Shown: in pieces, positions 25,238-35,400 of the stretch
How positions within the stretch are numbered: position 1 is the first letter of the stretch
Layout of the letters: the number at the start of each line of letters is the position of its first letter
Assembly: GCF_000428485.1 (NCBI RefSeq)
Contig: NZ_AUAA01000006.1
Span: forward strand, 62,001 to 126,000
DNA length: 64,000 bases
From: Epilithonimonas tenax DSM 16811
GTDB lineage: Bacteria > Bacteroidota > Bacteroidia > Flavobacteriales > Weeksellaceae
Direction of reading: 5' to 3'
Made by a program: the position numbers and the translations under genes
The notes under the pieces: generated by a model
Told to the model about the DNA's origin: nothing
Database searches by the model: none
Seen by the model: only the letters and a program-made list of their open reading frames with translations

Positions 25238-27727
25238 ATGGACGAAAAACTACTGGATAAAAAACACATGCGGAAACAATGGTTTTGGGGAATAGGAATT
25301 ACGATTCTTGTTCTTATTTTGGCATTTCCTTTTGCCTTTGATTTTTATCTGCAACGGAAACTTCCGGATGTTATCAATGAAAAGACCCCTTACCAGATTG
25401 AACTTCAAGATTTTTCATTGAGTTTGCTGAAAGGGAATTTCACGGCCAATGATTTGAAAATTTCCACTAAAAATCCGAAAGACTTTTCTGTCACCCAAAT
25501 CAACGGTACCATCAAGCAGGTAGAGATCCACGATTTTTCGATCTGGAAAGCGCTGTTTCACAAAACTTATCACGCCAATCAACTGTTACTGACTGATTCT
25601 AAAATCAATATAAGATTGGCACCGAAAAAGAAAAGCGAGAAGAAGCAGAAAAAGACGACGGACATCCACATCAACAACATCTTGATTAGCAATGTATTTG
25701 CTGATATCAAAAATGCGGACGGAAAACCTGTTTTTGCAGGAGAAAACATCAATATCAAACTAAAAGACATCAAACAAAGCGATAACGATTCTAAAATCCC
25801 GATTGCTTTTACGGAATTTAAAATCGATGCAAAACGCGTCAAGATTGGCGTCAATGAGTTTTATGAAGTAGATGCGGATCAGATTTTGGCAGCCAATAAA
25901 ACATTGGAACTGAAAAAATTCCATCTGAAACCTTTGCAGAGTCCAAAAAAATACAATGCGAAAAACATTTTTGATTTTTATGCCGAAAATCTGTTGGCAA
26001 AGGACTTCGCCATCAGTCAGGATTCTTTGATCGTTGCTGATATGATCTTTAAAAACCCCGACCTCAAAGTCACTTCCACAGGAAAAAACACCGTCAAAAA
26101 GGAGAACAATCCGAAAGAGATCGATATAAAAATCGGCTTGAAAAACATCAGTTTCGAGAAAGGGAAAATGGTGGTTCTGCAATCTGATCTTGACAAAACA
26201 GCGTCGATAGATCAGTTCAATTTCAAACTCAGCGGTATTGTTTTCGACAAAAACACAGTGAAAGAAAAAATCCCTTTCCGCTTCACCAATCACGATATCG
26301 AGGCGGAAAATATTTACTTTAAAGCCAATCAACTTCAGGCTGTCAGAATTAAAAAAATCGATTCGCACGATTCTCACATCCTGTTTGAAAAAGTTCAGGT
26401 TTCGGCATTGGTAAAATCTGCTGATAAAGATCTTTTCAATATCAATACAGATGAAATTAAAATCATCCATAATCAAACAAAATATACCGGTCAAACACTG
26501 AATATCCTGATGGATGGTATAGAAATCAAATCACCAGATATTAAAATAATTGCCTCGCATCACCAGCAAAAATCAGAACCGGAAAAATCCACTGCTGCAC
26601 TACCCGATTTTGCTGCAAAGATTGGATACGTTACCATTTCTGATGGACAAATCACCCAAACCAAACTAGGAAAACAGAAATTAGCGGTTAAAAAATTCGA
26701 CATCAACTTACAAAAGTTATCCTCCACCACCGCAGATTTTAAAAATAGCAATCCGTTTACCATCGGAAAAAGAACCATCACTGCGCAGAAAATTACTTTG
26801 GATGCCGGAAAATATTACAGCCTAAAAATTGCCAACCTGCACAACTCTGGCAACAAAACAGACATCAAAGAAGTAAACTATATTCCCAAATATTCTCGCG
26901 CCGGCTTCAGCAAAGTGATCACTAAAGAAACTGACCTTTATACGATTTTTGTGAAACACATGGCCATCACGGATAGAAATTCTAATATGTTTGGAAAAAC
27001 ACTGATCGATATTGATAAGGTAGAGATTGATGGTTTGAATTGTAACATCTACCACGATCTTGCGCCGGCAGATGACCACGACCCAAGGATTTTATTCAGT
27101 AAAAAGCTGAGGAATGTCAAGATGCCAATGTTCATCAAAACCATTTCTATGCGAAACTCTGCGCTTGTTTACGAGGAAGATGCGGAGAATGGGAACATTC
27201 CGGGGAAACTCACCTTTGACCAATTTAGGATTTTGATCAATAACGTCAATAATGGAAAAATAAAAGGACGACCGACTGTCATCACTGCAGATGCGAATTT
27301 TGCTTTTTACAAAAGTGCGAAAACCAATGTATTATGGACATTTGATGTGATGAATATGAAGGACGAATTCACCATCAAAGGGAATATCCAAAAACTATCT
27401 GCGGAGAATGTCAATCTGTTTGTAAGACCGTATCTGAATGTCACACTCGACGGAAATATCGACTATTTGAAATTTGATTATTATGGAAACGATGCAGGAA
27501 TTGGAGGAAAATTTTATTTTAAATATGATCATATGTACGTCAATCTTCTCAACAAAAAAGGAAATGAGAGAAAAGTCCTGTCCACTGTTGCCAATTGGTT
27601 TGTAAAAAATGAATCCAAGGGTGAGCCTACGCACGTTGTTATCGAGAAAAAACGTGATCCAGAAAAAAGCTTTTTTAATATGCTGTGGCAGGGCATTATG
27701 GAGGGACTAAAAAAATACGTCATTTGA
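25238..27727 (+). CDS. AsmA-like/DUF748-type envelope protein
   Basis: An 829-aa protein anchored by one N-terminal TM helix (WFWGIGITILVLILAFPFAFDFYL, about residues 15-38). A very long periplasmic region of repeating beta-strands follows (LKISTKNPKDFSV..., LTDSKINIRL...). Such AsmA/DUF748/YhdP-type repeats form the hydrophobic groove of bridge-like lipid-transfer proteins, so a role in moving lipids between membranes is plausible. The start is the ATG at 25238. Monocistronic between two intergenic gaps. A second bridge-like protein, TamB, is encoded at 32425-37479. Confidence 0.8.
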   Translation: MDEKLLDKKHMRKQWFWGIGITILVLILAFPFAFDFYLQRKLPDVINEKTPYQIELQDFSLSLLKGNFTANDLKISTKNPKDFSVTQINGTIKQVEIHDFSIWKALFHKTYHANQLLLTDSKINIRLAPKKKSEKKQKKTTDIHINNILISNVFADIKNADGKPVFAGENINIKLKDIKQSDNDSKIPIAFTEFKIDAKRVKIGVNEFYEVDADQILAANKTLELKKFHLKPLQSPKKYNAKNIFDFYAENLLAKDFAISQDSLIVADMIFKNPDLKVTSTGKNTVKKENNPKEIDIKIGLKNISFEKGKMVVLQSDLDKTASIDQFNFKLSGIVFDKNTVKEKIPFRFTNHDIEAENIYFKANQLQAVRIKKIDSHDSHILFEKVQVSALVKSADKDLFNINTDEIKIIHNQTKYTGQTLNILMDGIEIKSPDIKIIASHHQQKSEPEKSTAALPDFAAKIGYVTISDGQITQTKLGKQKLAVKKFDINLQKLSSTTADFKNSNPFTIGKRTITAQKITLDAGKYYSLKIANLHNSGNKTDIKEVNYIPKYSRAGFSKVITKETDLYTIFVKHMAITDRNSNMFGKTLIDIDKVEIDGLNCNIYHDLAPADDHDPRILFSKKLRNVKMPMFIKTISMRNSALVYEEDAENGNIPGKLTFDQFRILINNVNNGKIKGRPTVITADANFAFYKSAKTNVLWTFDVMNMKDEFTIKGNIQKLSAENVNLFVRPYLNVTLDGNIDYLKFDYYGNDAGIGGKFYFKYDHMYVNLLNKKGNERKVLSTVANWFVKNESKGEPTHVVIEKKRDPEKSFFNMLWQGIMEGLKKYVI

Positions 27728-27813
27728 TTTTTCTTATTATATAATTAACAATTAATTAATAAAAAATCATTCATAAGGACTTATTTTTGATATATCCTTA
27801 AAAAATAAAATAT

Positions 27814-27966
27814 ATGAAAATTTTTGATGTTTACATTCGTTCTGTCTATTTTGAAAAAGGAAAGGTAGGAATGCTTAAACTCTCGACAAAGCACTTTCTC
27901 TTTGGCATCATCAACCTACCATTATTGGTCATTTGGTCTGTTTGGAAAGGCATTTCCAGTAATTGA
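27814..27966 (+). CDS. Small single-span membrane protein, 50 aa
   Basis: ATG-initiated 50-codon ORF. An amphipathic N-terminus (MKIFDVYIRSVYFEKGKVGM) is followed by a basic stretch (LKLSTKHF) and a likely membrane segment (LFGIINLPLLVIWSVWKGI). I do not recognise the family, but the composition and hydrophobic pattern are protein-like and the start has an A-rich leader. It lies 86 bp after the AsmA-like gene on the same strand. Moderately supported; homologs would settle it. Confidence 0.5.
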   Translation: MKIFDVYIRSVYFEKGKVGMLKLSTKHFLFGIINLPLLVIWSVWKGISSN

Positions 27967-28255
27967 TATGGATCTATCTGGAACAATCTTTATTTGGTCT
28001 GTAAGCGAAGAAGAGCTGCTTGTAACGCAACGCCAAAGACAGATGTCAACTTGATCCTGTGTTTTTGTTTCTTGACATTCTAAGTCTCGTCATAAACACA
28101 TCCAAACGTCCTCCCACAAAATAATTAACGAAAGGTCACACCAATACTTTTCAATAACAATGGTTTTTGAGATACGAAGGTCTAAACTTTACCGAGAAAA
28201 ATCAAGTGCGTGCAATGGATTACCAATTCCGGACCATCACCTTTCCTACCATAAA
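27967..28255. other. Gene-free spacer
   Basis: About 290 bp with no convincing gene, repeat or promoter. A plus-strand frame covering 28160-28378 is composition-wise a shadow and runs into the gene at 28292-28504. Confidence 0.4.
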
Positions 28256-28286
28256 AAAACACGGTCAGATTTTGATCGTGTTTTTC
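28256..28286 (-). terminator. Intrinsic terminator of the 28292-28504 gene
   Basis: AAAACACGGTCA faces TGATCGTGTTTT with one mismatch and a short loop. A T-run follows on the minus strand. It lies directly after the stop of the 70-aa gene. Confidence 0.7.
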
Positions 28287-28291
28287 TATTT

Positions 28292-28504
28292 TCAGTGGGC
28301 GTAAGTTGCTTTATTTTGATAAACGTTCATTGCCGCAATTCTGTTTTTGCTATAAACAAGTTCGACGGAAAACGATGAGATCTCGTAGAGTACAAACTTC
28401 AACTCATCTTTGACTGTTTCGGTCATCAGATGACCTTGGTTCAGAACAATGTCACACTGGGATTGATTGGGTAGATTTTTGAAATCATAGTAAGAAATGT
28501 TCAT
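28292..28504 (-). CDS. Small conserved hypothetical protein, 70 aa
   Basis: A 70-aa soluble protein beginning MNISYYDFKNLPNQSQCDIV. The YYDFKNLP...DIVLNQG...KFVLYEISSFSVELVYSKNRI pattern resembles small Bacteroidota proteins of unknown role that I have seen, probably an alpha/beta mini-domain. It has an ATG start and its own terminator. Genes nearby are unrelated. No function is proposed. Confidence 0.65.
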   Translation of the reverse strand: MNISYYDFKNLPNQSQCDIVLNQGHLMTETVKDELKFVLYEISSFSVELVYSKNRIAAMNVYQNKATYAH

Positions 28505-28623
28505 AATGGTTGGTTTTAAATTGTTTGTTACTAATTACTTAACACCACACAATTTCTTTGCCAAATTGAGACCAGTCTACCTTATTTCCAAATTAAATCC
28601 CAAAGAAAGCCATGAACAGAAAG

Positions 28624-29766
28624 CTAATCAGAAGTATTGTTTTCATACTTCATTTTATTGATTACCGGATTGGCATACATTTCCAGAAAACGCTGTTTCA
28701 AATCCACATCAGAACTGTCGATTCGCAGGTCCAGTCTGCGTTCAAACAACTGTTTTTCGTCCACTGTATAATGCATAGCAAACCGGTCGGTATTGTGAAG
28801 CAGGTCATAAGCAATATATTTTGTAGGCCACAGCCTGTAATTCTGAATAATAGAATCATCTATAATCTGGGCAATAGCCTGTAACTGTCTGTTTTTGTTG
28901 TCACATTGAGATGCAATGTTGTCCAGCTCCTTGTCAAGAATCTTGCCTGCGTGGAGATGGATGCGCTTTTTCTGACCCAAAACGCCACTCAGCATGGTCG
29001 TAAAATCTTCGTTATCGTCTTTGACGTAGAGTTCATTCCTGGATTTTGCCATCAGTTGCGGCATTTTCAAAGAATCGGTAGGATCATATTCATAAGAAAT
29101 GGATAAGGGAACGATTTTTAAAGTTTTAAAAAACTCGGTAAGAGAACGTTCGCCAGCAGACATTGCCAACATTTTCAAGACGCCTTGTTGGGTCATATCA
29201 TTGCCGTCCTTGGCCCGTCCTTCTCGCTGTGCCATCCATACAGAGCGGTTCTCTTGTATCAAAAGGCTATAAATATATTCTGATAAAGTTCTTGAACTGC
29301 TCAGCTGTTCCCTAATGGAGACCCCTCTCTGAACCAAAAAATTGCGGTTCAGCTTGGCCAAAATGTGCAGAAATGGTTTCTTCACCAGGTTATCGCCAAT
29401 GGCCGATGATGTCATTACAAAGCCGCCATTTAATAAAACTAAATTCAGTAATGAGGTATCCAAAACGATATCTCTGTGGTTGGAAATAAAAAGATAAGAC
29501 TGGTTTTTATCCAGATTTTCAAATCCAGAAGTCGTCAAACCTTCGGAACTTCTTTCAAGAATCTGAAGAACAGTCTGAGAAATAAACTGGCTTTGAAAAT
29601 CATTAATAGAATGGATTTTTTTGAATTCATTGATCCAAAAATCTTCATCCCGATCAGGAAATGTAAAACTCATTAACGCTTTCATCATTGGATGCCTTGC
29701 GACAATCTGCAAAGAAGCATTAACTTCATCATCATAAAAAGGCCTGATCTCATCAAACTTCGACAT
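28624..29766 (-). CDS. PlsC-like glycerol-phosphate acyltransferase family protein
   Basis: A 380-aa membrane-associated acyltransferase. The H(x4)D catalytic motif appears in FISNHRDIVLDTSLLN (about residue 95). Typical downstream blocks are KKPFLHILAKLNRNFLVQRG and WMAQREGRAKDGNDMTQQGVLKML, then KIVPLSISYEYDPTD. This places it with 1-acyl-glycerol-3-phosphate acyltransferases, although it is longer than PlsC and probably has a special lipid substrate. The start is the ATG at 29766 (MSKFDEIRPFYDDEV); an ATG 27 bp upstream is possible. The next 260 bp (29794-30055) contain no gene. Confidence 0.87.
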   Translation of the reverse strand: MSKFDEIRPFYDDEVNASLQIVARHPMMKALMSFTFPDRDEDFWINEFKKIHSINDFQSQFISQTVLQILERSSEGLTTSGFENLDKNQSYLFISNHRDIVLDTSLLNLVLLNGGFVMTSSAIGDNLVKKPFLHILAKLNRNFLVQRGVSIREQLSSSRTLSEYIYSLLIQENRSVWMAQREGRAKDGNDMTQQGVLKMLAMSAGERSLTEFFKTLKIVPLSISYEYDPTDSLKMPQLMAKSRNELYVKDDNEDFTTMLSGVLGQKKRIHLHAGKILDKELDNIASQCDNKNRQLQAIAQIIDDSIIQNYRLWPTKYIAYDLLHNTDRFAMHYTVDEKQLFERRLDLRIDSSDVDLKQRFLEMYANPVINKMKYENNTSD

Positions 29767-30055
29767 AGTTCTATTTAAATTAAGGATTTGCAAAAAAACG
29801 AAAATTTATCGAACTCACCTTACGATTCCTCACGAATAGAAATTTTCTAATTGATTTCAAATGCCGAGCCACCATTAAAGCAGTTCATAATAGGTGATCA
29901 ACGAAGATGATTGATACTGTTTATTTTTTATTTTGCAGACCGAATAATGATCTGTCAAGATCTCATTACTCGGCTTCGTAAACTATCAGGACAGTCTTTT
30001 TTTGAAATTCTAAAACAAGTCTTGCATTCTGGCAAAATGACGATTGATAAAAAAC

Positions 30056-32425
30056 CTAAAAAGGATAACCGATCGCAATATTAAGGATCAGATTATCTTT
30101 TCTCCAAGCACCATCACCAAATTTGACTCTATCCAAAACCCAACGGTCACCTTTTTCATAGTAAGGCACCCGCAAAGGCATTGCCAAGTCTAACCTCAAA
30201 ACTAAAATAGAGAAATCAAGTCTAAGACCTATGCCAGCTCCTACGGCAACCTCGCTTAAGAAGTCTTTACTGAATTTCCCACCTGGTCTTGTATTGATGC
30301 CACCCTCGTTGATATCATCATTCATCAGCCAAATATTTCCAGCATCCACAAATGCTGCTACATTTAGAAATTTATAAATATTGGCGCGGTATTCGGCATT
30401 CATTTCCAATTTAATATCGCCAGACTGGTCAAAATAGAAAGTGGCATTCTGACTTCTGGGATCATAACTACCAGGACCAAGCGTTCTTGCGCGGAAAGCC
30501 CGGATACTATTGCTTCCTCCGACAAAAAACTGCCTGGAATATGGCACAAACTCTGAATTCCCATACGGGTAAGCTATTCCGGCGATAATTCTGGATGCAA
30601 AATTGGTCTTTTCATTGAATTTGTGATAGAATCTAAAGTCGTGTTCCATCTTTGCATATTGACTAAATGGCACACCAAAAATATTTTTCTGATCGCCTTT
30701 TTTTGCATTGGCGCCAGTTAAAAGCCCGGTGATATTTCCCGCCAGATCCAGCAATCCACGGTAATAGATCGTATTGGTTTTTGGCGACGTCGTGTTTGTG
30801 TAAGTGTAGGTGTACGTTGGACCGAAGATCAATTGTTTATCAACCACTCTTTGCAAAGTGGGATTGGCAGGAACACCGTTTTCTGGGTCGCCGTTGATCT
30901 GTTGGCGGTATTTATCTGTAACCGTCTGCGGTGCTACCATCGTGATATCCATAACCTTAAGATCGTGTTCTTTTCTCACATTCTCTTTCCAGACATAACC
31001 AAATGAAGCATTGAAGTTATGAAGTGTGTACAATTCCGTACGGCTTTGGTATTCGTAACCAAGGTTGATATTGGTCCTCGGAACAAAGGCACTTGAAGAA
31101 TTGAATCTGAACGGCGCAACGATTCTCGGGATAGAAAGCTGCGTGTTCGCACCCACTCTGATGATATTGTTGGCATCTTTCGGGCCTCCTAACTGTACAT
31201 CAAAAGCACCATAAACAGATGCTTTTAGCTGTTCTGCGCCCCGGAAAAAATTACGGTGTGTCCAGTTCAGATTCACCTCTCCGCCACCATAATTGGCAGA
31301 ATTGGTCCGCCCCAAAGTTTCCAGACGTAGCGACTGAATTTGTCTTGGTGTTAATAAATAATAAGCATCGAATTTATGATTCAAAGAATCTGAAACTACG
31401 AATTCATTCTTTACAAATTTGAACACACCCAAACTGATCAGCCGGTTCAATGTGAGATTGTGATCTTTCCGATTGTAAACATCGCCTGTTTTAAAATACA
31501 AAGCACGGTCAAAAATCTTTTGTTTGAATTTGTTTTCAGGATCGATGACATAAATATCCTCGTAAGCATATTTTGAGAGAGAATCAGCATTCATGGGAAC
31601 AGTATACTTCCCTTCTTTTACATCTCTGATGTTATAATTGGGAAAAACCACCACTTTATCTATGGCGAATTGTTGTGTCGCAAGATCTGGCGTTTGCTCT
31701 TTCAGTTTCACATTCAGTTCAACTTTGTGATTTTTCGCCACCGTGCTGTCGGCCTGTACGATGATATTATCCGGATGGAAGTAGTAGAAACCTTTCTCTT
31801 TCAAACCATTGTCAATCCTTTCTCTTTCTGCTTTGATCACATCGAGATCAAATGGATTTCCGACTTTCAAAAGAGATGCATTCTTCAAATTCTGGATCTC
31901 CTGATTCACCAAAGTCGAATCTTGCTGAAATTTGATCTGACTGATCAGATATTGATTTCCCGGTTTCACGGTATAAATCACCTTTGCTTTCTGGCTCTTC
32001 GAAACCGTATCATAGGTCGATTTTGCATTGAAATAGCCTTTGTTTTCAGAATAATTTACCAGAATATCTTTGTTGAATTCCTTATCAACATCACCCAATA
32101 ACACAGGTTTTTCGCCAAATTTATACTTGAGCCAATAATTGAATCCTTTTTCTTTTTTCGGTTCTTTTGCAATATTGTAAGCGTACAGTTTTGGCCTCAA
32201 TCCTAGAAAACTTGAGTTGGGTTTCGGGGTCAGATTTTCTTCGAGTTCAGCCTTCAAAGCTTTCTTTTGCTTTTTTGGAATGCTGTCATTTTCGATTTTA
32301 ACCTCAGCACCTGTGTACAGCATTTGCCCCTCTTTCAGAAATTTGGTATTGCTGCACGAAGAGATTATTGCAAGTGTTGACAATGCAATTACTGGTCTGA
32401 AATGGATTGAAAAACTGGCCTTCAT
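30056..32425 (-). CDS. tamL: TamL: Omp85-family outer-membrane lipoprotein
   Basis: A 789-aa TamA/BamA-type protein. The lipoprotein signal peptide ends at C24 (AIISSC). POTRA-like domains follow (about residues 45-320). The C-terminal 16-strand Omp85 barrel includes FFVGGSNSIRAFRARTLGPGSY (the conserved surface-antigen motif) and ends in a strand with terminal Phe (NLILNIAIGYPF). A lipid-anchored TamA paired with TamB is the known Bacteroidota arrangement. Its ATG overlaps the tamB stop (TAATG), so the two are translationally coupled. It helps insert outer-membrane proteins and move envelope material with TamB. Confidence 0.92.
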   Translation of the reverse strand: MKASFSIHFRPVIALSTLAIISSCSNTKFLKEGQMLYTGAEVKIENDSIPKKQKKALKAELEENLTPKPNSSFLGLRPKLYAYNIAKEPKKEKGFNYWLKYKFGEKPVLLGDVDKEFNKDILVNYSENKGYFNAKSTYDTVSKSQKAKVIYTVKPGNQYLISQIKFQQDSTLVNQEIQNLKNASLLKVGNPFDLDVIKAERERIDNGLKEKGFYYFHPDNIIVQADSTVAKNHKVELNVKLKEQTPDLATQQFAIDKVVVFPNYNIRDVKEGKYTVPMNADSLSKYAYEDIYVIDPENKFKQKIFDRALYFKTGDVYNRKDHNLTLNRLISLGVFKFVKNEFVVSDSLNHKFDAYYLLTPRQIQSLRLETLGRTNSANYGGGEVNLNWTHRNFFRGAEQLKASVYGAFDVQLGGPKDANNIIRVGANTQLSIPRIVAPFRFNSSSAFVPRTNINLGYEYQSRTELYTLHNFNASFGYVWKENVRKEHDLKVMDITMVAPQTVTDKYRQQINGDPENGVPANPTLQRVVDKQLIFGPTYTYTYTNTTSPKTNTIYYRGLLDLAGNITGLLTGANAKKGDQKNIFGVPFSQYAKMEHDFRFYHKFNEKTNFASRIIAGIAYPYGNSEFVPYSRQFFVGGSNSIRAFRARTLGPGSYDPRSQNATFYFDQSGDIKLEMNAEYRANIYKFLNVAAFVDAGNIWLMNDDINEGGINTRPGGKFSKDFLSEVAVGAGIGLRLDFSILVLRLDLAMPLRVPYYEKGDRWVLDRVKFGDGAWRKDNLILNIAIGYPF

Positions 32426-35400
32426 TATTTAAAATCTACTACTTGGTTATTGTTTTTTTCTCGTTCTCTTTTTCTTTTCTCCCGCTTCGAAGTTTGGAAG
32501 ATCTCGCGGAATTTGTCATAATCCAAAGTGATGATGAACCCCACTCCAGTTTCCACGATCTGACCTTGCAATGCCACCTGATATTCGTTCTTACGGTAAG
32601 CTCTCAGCATATATCTACCATCTTTTGAAAGGCTGTAATCCACAGTGACATCACCTGCAATATTGGTCGTATTTTCATTTTGCCGTGCATCACCTTCCAG
32701 TCCGAAGTTACTTCCTACAGACACTTTCAGACGGTCGTTCAGTAATTTTTTGCTGAGACCAATAGTCAAATCTGTTCTTGTATTCTGCGTTCCGGTGGAA
32801 TAATCTTCGGATGATTCCAGATCAAAATTAAGATCTACTCCCTTGATCAAATCAGAAGCTAAGTTGTTCAATTGCTGGGAAAGAATCTTGCTCACACTTT
32901 GTCTTGCCATCGTTTCTGTAGAAAGGCCTGCACTGTTCTCAAAAGGATTTTCACCAATGAAACGGTTGAGCAAGAGCAATGCAAAAACCTGTTTGTTCAT
33001 CTCGTTTTCTTCTGTTCTTAGCTGAGCCAATTTTTGATCTACAATATCTTTCACGTTAGAAGAAACCGAATTGTTTTTTTCCTCAGTCGTAATATCAAAA
33101 CTGATGATTGGTTTCAAAAGTTCACCTTTCATTTTTAACAAGGTATTGAATTCCATTCTTTGTTTGTACTGGTTGAGCGTTGCCGGTGTTTCTCCGCTGA
33201 TCTGCTGTTCTACCAGATCCAGCGGTGCCGTTTGCGTTTTATAGACGGCGGTAATATCCAGAGTAGCCTCAGTGGGTTCGCCCGTCCAGGTGATCGTACT
33301 GCCTTTCTGGATATCGAATTTACGTTTTAGAAGACTCACGCTCATATCATAACTCCCTTTCTCCACGGCATAAACGCCAACCAATGTTGTTTTCCCGGAT
33401 GGATCTACACCGCCGGTAAGTTCCGCTTCACCCTGGAGTTTTACAAAATCACCGTTGGCTTTATCAATAATCACAGACATTTTCGCCTCTTTGCTGACCT
33501 CGATGTTCACACTCACGTCCATTCCTCTGATCTTGTTTTTAGCAGCCAAAGAATCTGCAACGATGGTTTTATTGAGTGTTACCTGATCCTGATCAATAAA
33601 CTCTACAATGCCGTCTCTTTCCTGCAATGATGGACTGGACTGTGGCAAAACAAACGTAAAATCTGTATCATCCGAAACGGCCAATCTGCCGTCCACTTTT
33701 GGAAGGTCTAGGTTACCTCTCACCTTCAAAGCAGCATCGATAGATAGAATTCCGTACATCAAAGCATCATTCGATTTTTCTGAATTCACGACCTTGAAAT
33801 CTTTTGCATTGATGTCCAGATTGAAGGCAAAATCTCTGTAAGTCTGCGTGAGAACTTGACCATCTATTTTAAGCGAATTCCCGTCCTTGTCATTAATTTT
33901 AAAATCATCAAATTCAATTCCTCTGTTCGTGAATGCAATTTGGTCATTGATCTTTCTGAAATCGCTTCCGGTTTGCTCGATCATCAATCCAACATGATTC
34001 ATTTTCACATCACCGAGAATTTTCGGTTCGCTGGCCGTTCCTGTGATTTTCAGATTTCCAGAAAGATAACCTTCCGTATTGGTGATCGCATTCATAGAAA
34101 AGCCTTGGAGCGTTTTCATCTGAAGTTGATTCATCGCAAGGTCCAGCTCAAAACGGCTTGCAACAGTGTTGTAATTTCCTGTCATCTTCACATCATTTTG
34201 GTTTCCGGAAAGGGCAATATCAGCATTAATGATATCCGCAGAAGTATTATGGGCTTTCAAGGAAAGATTCCCAGCCGGACTTCCGTACACAAAAAGGTCA
34301 GAAACATTGATGTCTGCTTGGAAGTTCATTTTCTTGTTCAGATCTCTCAACTGCGCTGTTCCATTGATGGTTCCTTTTGCCAACAACGAATCTTTTTTGA
34401 TGATCTCTGTGATTGTTTCGATTTTAAAATCTTTCAAAATCACATTCAAAGGGCTGTTCGGCGAAGAGTTTTCTGACTGAACCAAGATCTCACTTCCAGC
34501 GTTGGACAGTCTGAAATTGTCCGCAATAATTCCCCGACTTCCGATCTGGATTTTGTTACCGTCCGCAACGGCCCAATCCATATAATTTAACTTTAAACCA
34601 TTGGGATCTAATGAGATCTCTGTGATGTCATTCATAGATTTGGCAGTGCCGGCGATCAGGAATTGAGTCTCATCTTTCTCATCTTTGGTGGTGATGTGAT
34701 AATGGACGATATTATCTGCGACGTCACCATTGATACTGACTTTGTTCACAGCAAAACTTTCACTCTTCAAAGCTGCAACATCTAGCTGATATTGCAAAGC
34801 CTGATTTTCGTTGGTGATCTTCAAGTTTGTGTTTTCAAGCGAATTGCTTCCATACAAAACCTGCGGAATCTTTGCATCGAGCTCTATTTTCTGAGTATCT
34901 GCGTTGTAATTTCCATTGATATTAATGGTCTCAAAGCTTTTCAAATCAGGAACAAACTTTCTGATCAAGTCATCATTTTTAATCGTTGCATTGACCGTGA
35001 AAAATTGTCCAGCATCAATCTTCGCCGCTTTTACGGGTTTCTGGAATTGATAATACTGATTCACCGTTTGCGACAACGCACCGAAGATCTGTGTCAGTTT
35101 GTATTTTCCGTTCAGTGCCACATCTGCAAGCTGAGAATTGAATTTGATCTGGGTAGAATCCGCTGTAGAAACCGCCAAAAGCTTGACTTCCTGCATTGGA
35201 TAAACTTCCTTCGTGTCAGAGATCGCAAAGTTTTTAAGATTCAGATAACCATTTAAATTATCGGGATCAAGGCTTTTAAAATCACCGTCAATGGCGCCTG
35301 CTAAGATCATTGGTGAACTGTAAAAACCGATTTTATTAAGGTCCAATTTGTTGATAGTTCCATTCACTTTCACCGTTGGATTTTTCTCATCGTAAAGACC

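Noticed and set aside
28160-28378. Plus-strand 72-codon frame
   Set aside because: Overlaps the convergent 70-aa gene and its terminator; composition looks like a shadow.
28612-28884. Plus-strand 90-codon frame over the acyltransferase gene
   Set aside because: Fully antisense to the well-supported PlsC-like gene.
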